Assembly (NCBI GenBank): GCA_002311345.1
Contig: DCAA01000002.1
Span: 3,077 to 31,030, forward strand
DNA: 27,954 nucleotides
Direction: 5' to 3'
Source: Planctomycetes bacterium UBA1146
Lineage (GTDB): Bacteria; Planctomycetota; UBA8108; UBA1146
Under the pieces are notes generated by a model. That model searched no databases. It was not told the origin of the DNA and saw only the letters and a program-made list of their open reading frames with translations. A program made the position numbers and the translations under genes. Of this stretch, positions 24,260 through 27,954 are shown in pieces (within the stretch, counting starts at the first letter, position 1; each line of letters opens with the position of its first letter).

Positions 24260-24284
24260 CGGTCTACACTGTGATTCTAGACCG
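24260..24284. repeat. Inverted repeat upstream of the five-PDZ gene
   Basis: CGGTCTA at 24260-24266 and TAGACCG at 24278-24284 form a perfect 7-bp inverted repeat with an 11-base centre. It lies about 95 bases ahead of the PDZ gene start and 50 bases after the aminotransferase stop. No T-run follows on either strand, so an operator is more likely than a terminator. Confidence 0.4.
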
Positions 24285-24334
24285 GAGCAACCGGGCTCGG
24301 CAACGACCCGCCATCGGAGTTCTGAAGGGCAAAC

Positions 24335-25498
24335 TCAGGCGAGAAACGCCTGAATTCGCTCGATGGCCTGGCGCAATTCCGTCTGGGGCCTGGCAAAAGA
24401 GAGCCGGACGCAACCGGAAACACCGAATGCTCCTCCGGGAACCACTGCAATCTCGTGTTGCTCCAGTAGTCTGATCGCAAAGTCTGAAGCATCATCGGCG
24501 ACTCCCCCATCACCCAGTCGCTCGGTAAGATCGACAAATATGTAGAAGGCACCTCCAGGGATGGAGAAGTTCACGCCGGAGATTTTCGAAAGTCCATCTA
24601 CCATCAGATCTCGTCTCTCCCGGAATGCGTCATACATGTGCTGGAGGTCGGGATGATCATGTCCATCGAGCGCCGCAGCCACGCACGCCTGAGATACGGT
24701 GCAAGCGTTGGAACTGTTGTGGCTCTGAAGTCTACCGATGGCACCGGCAAGTTCCTGGTTGCACACGGTCCATCCGATTCGCCATCCAGTCATGGCGAAA
24801 CTCTTGGAGAGCCCCGAGATCAGCGCCACCCGCTCGGGATCATACGAGAAGGGACTGTGCATCGGTCCGTCATGGAGCAGGCTCTCGTAGATCTCGTCAC
24901 TGATCACCCACAGGTCATTAGTTCGGGCAAAATCGACGATCGCAGCGATGTCGGCTGCGCTACTGACCAGTCCGGTCGGATTTCCTGGCTCGTTGAGGAT
25001 GATCCCGGTCGTCCGGGGGGTCAGTTGCTTCTCCAGCATCTCGGGAGTCAGCCGGTGGTTCTCGCGAGCAGATGTCAAAACAGGGAGCGGCACCCCCTCT
25101 GCCTGTCGGATCAACTCGGGAAAAGAGACCCAGTACGGTGCTGAAAGCAACACCTCATCGCCGGGATCCACCAGTGACAGCAGCGTCTGAGACAGACAGT
25201 GCTTGGCACCCGAGGAAATCACCACCTGGGATGGATCCACCTGGACGTTGCGGGTGCGCTCGACATGACGACAGATCGCTTCGCGAGCCTCGATGTGTCC
25301 GGCCGCAGCAGTGTAGCGCGTCCATCCATCGTCGATGGCAGCCATCGCTGCCTTTCGGATGAACTCGGGTGTCGGAAAATCGGGCTCTCCAACGCTGAGA
25401 TTTAGAATCTTCGTACCCGATTTCTTCAACTCCTGAATTTTTGCATTCAGAGTCAGCGTTGCGGAAGGCTCGATGGTGCGAACACGTTGACTGATCAT
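24335..25498 (-). CDS. Pyridoxal-phosphate aspartate aminotransferase (class I, subgroup Ib)
   Basis: This 387-residue cytosolic enzyme moves amino groups between aspartate (or a related amino acid) and 2-oxoglutarate. It begins RVRTIEPSATLTLNAKIQELKKSG and LNLSVGEPDFPTP (33-44), typical of the thermophile/Bacillus AspC subgroup. The PLP lysine is K232 in SGLSKSFAMTGWRIGW. N173 in NPTG, D201 and Y204 in SDEIYE, and R240 are cofactor contacts. CVRLSFA near the end holds the substrate carboxylate Arg. The ATG at 25498 has a GGGG-rich ribosome site. Members of this group can also act on prephenate, which would fit the nearby aroK, but that is only a thought. Confidence 0.92.
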   Translation of the reverse strand: MISQRVRTIEPSATLTLNAKIQELKKSGTKILNLSVGEPDFPTPEFIRKAAMAAIDDGWTRYTAAAGHIEAREAICRHVERTRNVQVDPSQVVISSGAKHCLSQTLLSLVDPGDEVLLSAPYWVSFPELIRQAEGVPLPVLTSARENHRLTPEMLEKQLTPRTTGIILNEPGNPTGLVSSAADIAAIVDFARTNDLWVISDEIYESLLHDGPMHSPFSYDPERVALISGLSKSFAMTGWRIGWTVCNQELAGAIGRLQSHNSSNACTVSQACVAAALDGHDHPDLQHMYDAFRERRDLMVDGLSKISGVNFSIPGGAFYIFVDLTERLGDGGVADDASDFAIRLLEQHEIAVVPGGAFGVSGCVRLSFARPQTELRQAIERIQAFLA

Positions 25499-25755
25499 GG
25501 ATTCCCCCTGTTCGAGCGATAAAGGATTGCCCGAACCATCATCGGGAATGCTATCGCCCTGCTCGAGCCAGCGCGAGTCGATCGAATCGACACGAGAGAT
25601 GGCTCGCTCGGGTCTTGCGAGAAGTTGCGCGACTTCCCCTGAGGGCTATGATGGAGGAGTAAAATTGGTGCCGAGCTTGGCCCAGTAGGCCGTTTTTGGC
25701 CATCAGGCGAAGTTCTGTCCCGCGATGCCCGCTTGAGGATACGAATCGAGGTCAG
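25499..25755. other. Divergent intergenic region
   Basis: This 257-base gap lies between the aminotransferase (minus) and the dockerin/cytochrome gene (plus). It contains a small GGCC-GTTTTT-GGCC stem at about 25689-25702. On the plus strand, TTGGTGCCGAGCTTGG near 25672-25688 only partly resembles a sigma-54 site and lacks the GC. No convincing promoter or gene is seen. Confidence 0.35.
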
Positions 25756-26580
25756 GTGATCGAACAAAACAGCATCTATCGAGCATTTCTCGCGTTTCTC
25801 TTCATCGGAGCGATGACGATGGTTTTTCCGACCACGGCTCTCTCTCAGGCCCTCTTCAGCCGAGGTGATTGCAACGTCGACAATTCTCTCGACATCGCGG
25901 ATGCGATCCTCGGGCTGGGAATCCTCTTCTCCGGAGCAGGACCGGCCGCCTGCGACGATGCCTGTGACGTGAACGACGATGGAAGCATCGACATTGGCGA
26001 TCCGATATCACTACTGGCCAACCTCTTCAACTCCGGTCCCAACCCGCCTCCACCGAACGACTGTGGTGACGATCCGACTACAGATTCTCTCGACTGCCAA
26101 AACGGGCCGATGGCGTGTGTTCCTCCCGTCGAAGATTGCAGTAACGGGATCGATGACGATCTGGACAATCTGATCGATTGCGACGATCCCGATTGCATTG
26201 CAGATCCAGCCTGCATCCCCTTGTCCCTGTCTTTCGAATTAGATATCTATCCGATCATCGATGTTAATTGCGTTTTCTGCCACGGCCCTCCCGCTCCATT
26301 CGGTAATCTCGACATGTCTGGAGGTGCTGCGGTTGGTTACGATGCGATTGTCAATGTCATGTCCAATGAGTGCCCGACTTACGTCCTCGTCAGTCCAGAT
26401 GACTCCCAGTCCAGTTGGTTATTCCGCAAGATCGAAGGCACACATGTTGATGCCGCCACTTCAGTCGGTTGCGACGCGATAGCCGCAGGAGGGCAGATGC
26501 CCTTCGGTCCCTTCTGCTGCCTCACTGCATTCGAAATCGAATTAATTCGCGGCTGGATCGACAGCGGAGCCAATCCCTGA
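25756..26580 (+). CDS. Secreted dockerin-like protein with c-type haem motif
   Basis: This 274-residue protein has a signal peptide at 1-31 ending TTALSQA. Residues 36-95 hold two dockerin-like loops, GDCNVDNSLDIAD and CDVNDDGSIDIGD. Residues 126-150 hold an acidic calcium-type segment, NGIDDDLDNLIDCDDPDC. Residues 160-272 look like a planctomycete cytochrome c domain: IYPIIDVNCVFCHG has the haem motif C172-x2-C175-H176, and GGQMPFG (245-251) offers the likely Met ligand, followed by a closing helix, IELIRGWIDSGA. The GTG at 25756 has GAGG four bases ahead. The frame opens 20 codons earlier without a signal peptide start. It probably works outside the cytoplasm in electron transfer or as a redox-bound surface protein. 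Confidence 0.82.
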   Translation: MIEQNSIYRAFLAFLFIGAMTMVFPTTALSQALFSRGDCNVDNSLDIADAILGLGILFSGAGPAACDDACDVNDDGSIDIGDPISLLANLFNSGPNPPPPNDCGDDPTTDSLDCQNGPMACVPPVEDCSNGIDDDLDNLIDCDDPDCIADPACIPLSLSFELDIYPIIDVNCVFCHGPPAPFGNLDMSGGAAVGYDAIVNVMSNECPTYVLVSPDDSQSSWLFRKIEGTHVDAATSVGCDAIAAGGQMPFGPFCCLTAFEIELIRGWIDSGANP

Positions 26581-26625
26581 GAGATCGCTTATTGACCACT
26601 GGTTGCCGGAAATCCTTGGTCTGCA

Positions 26626-26653
26626 TTGACTTCTGTGGGCGGAAGAATACACT
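26626..26653 (+). promoter_or_regulatory. Sigma-70 type promoter for tRNA-Leu
   Basis: TTGACT at 26626-26631, a 16-base spacer, and TACACT at 26648-26653 lie just upstream of the tRNA, with a predicted start near 26660. The -35 box matches five of six consensus bases and the -10 box four of six. Confidence 0.55.
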
Positions 26654-26670
26654 CCCCGTTCAGTTTCCGA

Positions 26671-26754
26671 GCCGAGGTGGCGGAACTGGCAGACGCGCCA
26701 GGTTAAGGACCTGGTGGGCTTAGGCCCATGGGGGTTCGAGTCCCCCCCTCGGCA
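26671..26754 (+). tRNA. tRNA-Leu, anticodon AAG
   Basis: An 84-base class II tRNA. The acceptor is GCCGAGG (26671-26677) with CCTCGGC (26747-26753) and discriminator A. The D arm reads GCGGAACTGGCAGACGC. The anticodon stem CCAGG/CCTGG (26698-26702, 26710-26714) closes loop TTAAGGA, so the anticodon at 26705-26707 is AAG. The variable arm is TGGGC-TTAG-GCCCA and the T arm GGGGG-TTCGAGT-CCCCC. CCA is not encoded. The long variable arm and overall sequence are tRNA-Leu. Bacterial tRNA-Leu for CUY codons usually carries GAG, so AAG is unusual and would need A34-to-inosine editing. Confidence 0.93.
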
Positions 26755-26800
26755 TTTCACTTTCTCCCGGCACTGCTCCTTTTGCTGCTAATGTCTCTGA

Positions 26801-26836
26801 TCTTCTCACTATTCTTCTCACTACTTTTCTCACTAT
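26801..26836. repeat. Three tandem 12-bp repeats
   Basis: TCTTCTCACTAT, TCTTCTCACTAC and TTTTCTCACTAT follow each other directly, about 45 bases after the tRNA and 34 bases before the sirtuin stop. The strand is pyrimidine rich. It may be a simple replication-slippage repeat. I see no function. Confidence 0.75.
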
Positions 26837-26869
26837 TTTTCGGGTAGCGCTATTTTTCGAACCGAATCT

Positions 26870-27643
26870 TCATGCTGGATTCTCTCCATTGACACTGCCC
26901 GTGCTGAATATCCTCGGCAGGATTTCCTTCGCTGTCCCGGAGATATGAAGGACGGGTGCAGGAAGTACGGGAGCCGGATTCACCTCGATGACCGAAGCGC
27001 CGATTTCCAGTGCACGAAACACCATTCCTGCGGCCGGATGCACCACTGCCGAGGTCCCGATCACGACCATCACATCGCAATCATCAATCTGTTCCAGCGA
27101 CCGATCGACCGCGGCCTCCGGTAACGGCTCTCCAAACCATACTACGCCTGGCCGAAGGGGGCCTCCGCAACTACAGAAGACAGCATCCAGATCCAGTGCT
27201 CTCTGGCCACAACGGTGACAGCGATCATGCCGGATGGAACCGTGTAACTCGACGACATCCGGACATCCCGATCTTTGATGCAGACCATCGACGTTCTGGG
27301 TGATCACACAACTCTTCTTGCCGGAATGAAGACACCAACTGGCCAGCGCCTGGTGACCTCGATGCGGCTGAACCTTCTCGATGAGATCTCGACGCCACCG
27401 ATACCAGGACCGCACCACCTCCGGAGATCTCTCGAATGCTTCAGGAGTCGCCAGATGTTCGGGTCGATATCCCTGCCAGAGTCCGTCCTCGCCACGAAAG
27501 GTAGGAATACCGCTCTCCGCACTCATTCCGGCTCCGGTGAAGATCACCAGATTTCGAGCCGATTCGATCAAAGAGGTCGCACGGTCGATTTCTCCCCTCC
27601 TCCCAGAAACGGGTGAATCACCGCCACCAGGCTTACCGGTCAT
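26870..27643 (-). CDS. cobB: NAD-dependent protein deacylase, sirtuin (CobB-like, class III features)
   Basis: Sirtuins remove acyl groups from lysine using NAD. The 257 residues show GAGMSAESGIPTFRG (37-51), TQNVDGLHQRSG (115-126) and the catalytic H134 in ELHGS. The zinc ligands are C142, C145, C157 and C159. Y81 and R84 in WYRWRR match the Tyr-x-x-Arg pair of SIRT5 and E. coli CobB that favours succinyl- and malonyl-lysine. IGTSAVVHPAAG and IEVNP bind NAD later. The N-terminal ~20 residues are Gly/Pro rich and not conserved. The ATG has a modest GGGAAG ahead. It is convergent with the tRNA gene. Confidence 0.93.
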   Translation of the reverse strand: MTGKPGGGDSPVSGRRGEIDRATSLIESARNLVIFTGAGMSAESGIPTFRGEDGLWQGYRPEHLATPEAFERSPEVVRSWYRWRRDLIEKVQPHRGHQALASWCLHSGKKSCVITQNVDGLHQRSGCPDVVELHGSIRHDRCHRCGQRALDLDAVFCSCGGPLRPGVVWFGEPLPEAAVDRSLEQIDDCDVMVVIGTSAVVHPAAGMVFRALEIGASVIEVNPAPVLPAPVLHISGTAKEILPRIFSTGSVNGENPA

Positions 27644-27912
27644 GGAATCTCAACTTCCCGCCCTCGATGGGATCGCCCTGATACCCGCTGATCAGCAACG
27701 AGAAAAAGGGGAGACAGGGATAACCCCGTCTCCCCTTTCTGTTGGTCCTGGCCCGATTTGGAACCAGCGAGCTCATGCCCTCCGCTTCGGCCCCAGCCGG
27801 AATCGCACGCAAAACTGACGTCAACCCCAGTAACCGTACTTTGGACGGGTCTTCGGGGAGGACTTGGACCGCACCTGCGCCGTGCGCCAGGACCTTCGAC
27901 CGGAAGGCGACG
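27644..27912 (-). other. 3' region of the gene at right edge, no gene seen
   Basis: This 269-base stretch separates the partial gene at the right edge from the sirtuin. Apart from the terminator at 27702-27738 I see no promoter or coding region. The minus-strand frame after the right-edge stop stays open for about 90 codons without a start signal, probably by chance. Confidence 0.3.
27702..27738 (-). terminator. Intrinsic terminator of the right-edge gene
   Basis: Read on the minus strand, AAAGGGGAGAC, a mismatch and GGG pair with CCC and GTCTCCCCTTT around a TTAT loop, and the stem ends in a TTTTTCT run. It lies about 175 bases after the stop at 27913. Confidence 0.8.
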
Positions 27913-27954
27913 CTACTTTTTTCTACGCGTCTTCCGCTTGGCCTTCTTCTTGGC
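27913..27954 (-). CDS. Partial gene: Lys/Arg-rich C-terminus
   Basis: Only the last 13 codons lie in the window: AKKKAKRKTRRKK then TAG. Such basic tails occur on histone H1-like proteins, topoisomerase I and some ribosomal or RNA-binding proteins. The downstream terminator at 27702-27738 on the same strand supports a real gene end. Family cannot be told from this piece. Confidence 0.5.
   Translation of the reverse strand, partial: AKKKAKRKTRRKK

Noticed and set aside
25500..25704. 50-codon minus-strand ORF beginning MAKNGLLGQ
   Set aside because: No ribosome site, and Arg/Ser-rich out-of-frame composition.
26671..26754. tRNA-Leu as an integration site for a mobile element
   Set aside because: No integrase, no repeat of the tRNA 3' end and no change in gene style downstream.
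27633..27824. 63-codon minus-strand ORF after the right-edge gene
   Set aside because: It spans the intrinsic terminator and has no start signal.

Overview
The window looks like a piece of chromosome from an uncultured Planctomycetota-like bacterium. Three things suggest this: two secreted proteins with paired dockerin-like calcium loops (GDVNDDG..DIADAI..LG.LF style), a dockerin protein that also carries a CxxCH haem motif of planctomycete cytochrome type, and fairly high GC with mostly housekeeping genes. I see no insertion sequence, prophage, CRISPR array, rRNA or plasmid function. The phylum call is an inference from protein style.

Layout. Positions 1-1377 hold two minus-strand genes: a partial membrane protein and a secreted YWTD-repeat/dockerin protein. 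Positions 1583-6344 hold a tight plus-strand operon of five genes with overlapping stops and starts: S41 C-terminal processing protease, tsaD, larB, nnrD and pyrK. Positions 6345-7135 hold about 790 bases without a credible gene, with two strong adjacent hairpins, the second an intrinsic terminator. Positions 7136-8012 hold a pterin-4a-carbinolamine dehydratase gene (minus) followed by about 530 bases rich in regulatory signals: four tandem 9-bp repeats, a ten-codon ORF with a perfect Shine-Dalgarno, a near-consensus sigma-54 promoter, and an RNA leader with a terminator and a possible competing antiterminator. Positions 8013-10475 hold an HNH nuclease, an HD-domain dNTPase-like protein and O6-alkylguanine-DNA alkyltransferase.

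Positions 10393-24166 form a long minus-strand stretch centred on a type IVa pilus. Read in transcription order it holds a five-PDZ periplasmic protein, shikimate kinase, prepilin peptidase, an OmpA-type lipoprotein, then pilT-pilB-pilC-pilS-pilR and a GT-C-like membrane protein with C-terminal TPR-like repeats. Pilus motor, platform and peptidase sit beside a PilS/PilR-type two-component pair, and PilR-type proteins activate sigma-54 promoters. No pilin gene is in the window.

Positions 24335-27954 hold an aspartate-type aminotransferase (minus), a dockerin/cytochrome protein (plus), a tRNA-Leu with the unusual anticodon AAG, a class III-like sirtuin (minus), a terminator, and the Lys/Arg-rich C-terminal end of a gene entering from the right.

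The best candidate for something undescribed is the 7481-8012 region. A sigma-54 promoter appears to drive a roughly 200-nt untranslated RNA whose terminator left arm can pair with either of two copies of a repeated element. That is the geometry of an attenuator or riboswitch, or of a stand-alone sigma-54-dependent small RNA. Other items worth checking are the tRNA-Leu(AAG), the five-PDZ protein, and larB without visible larC or larE.
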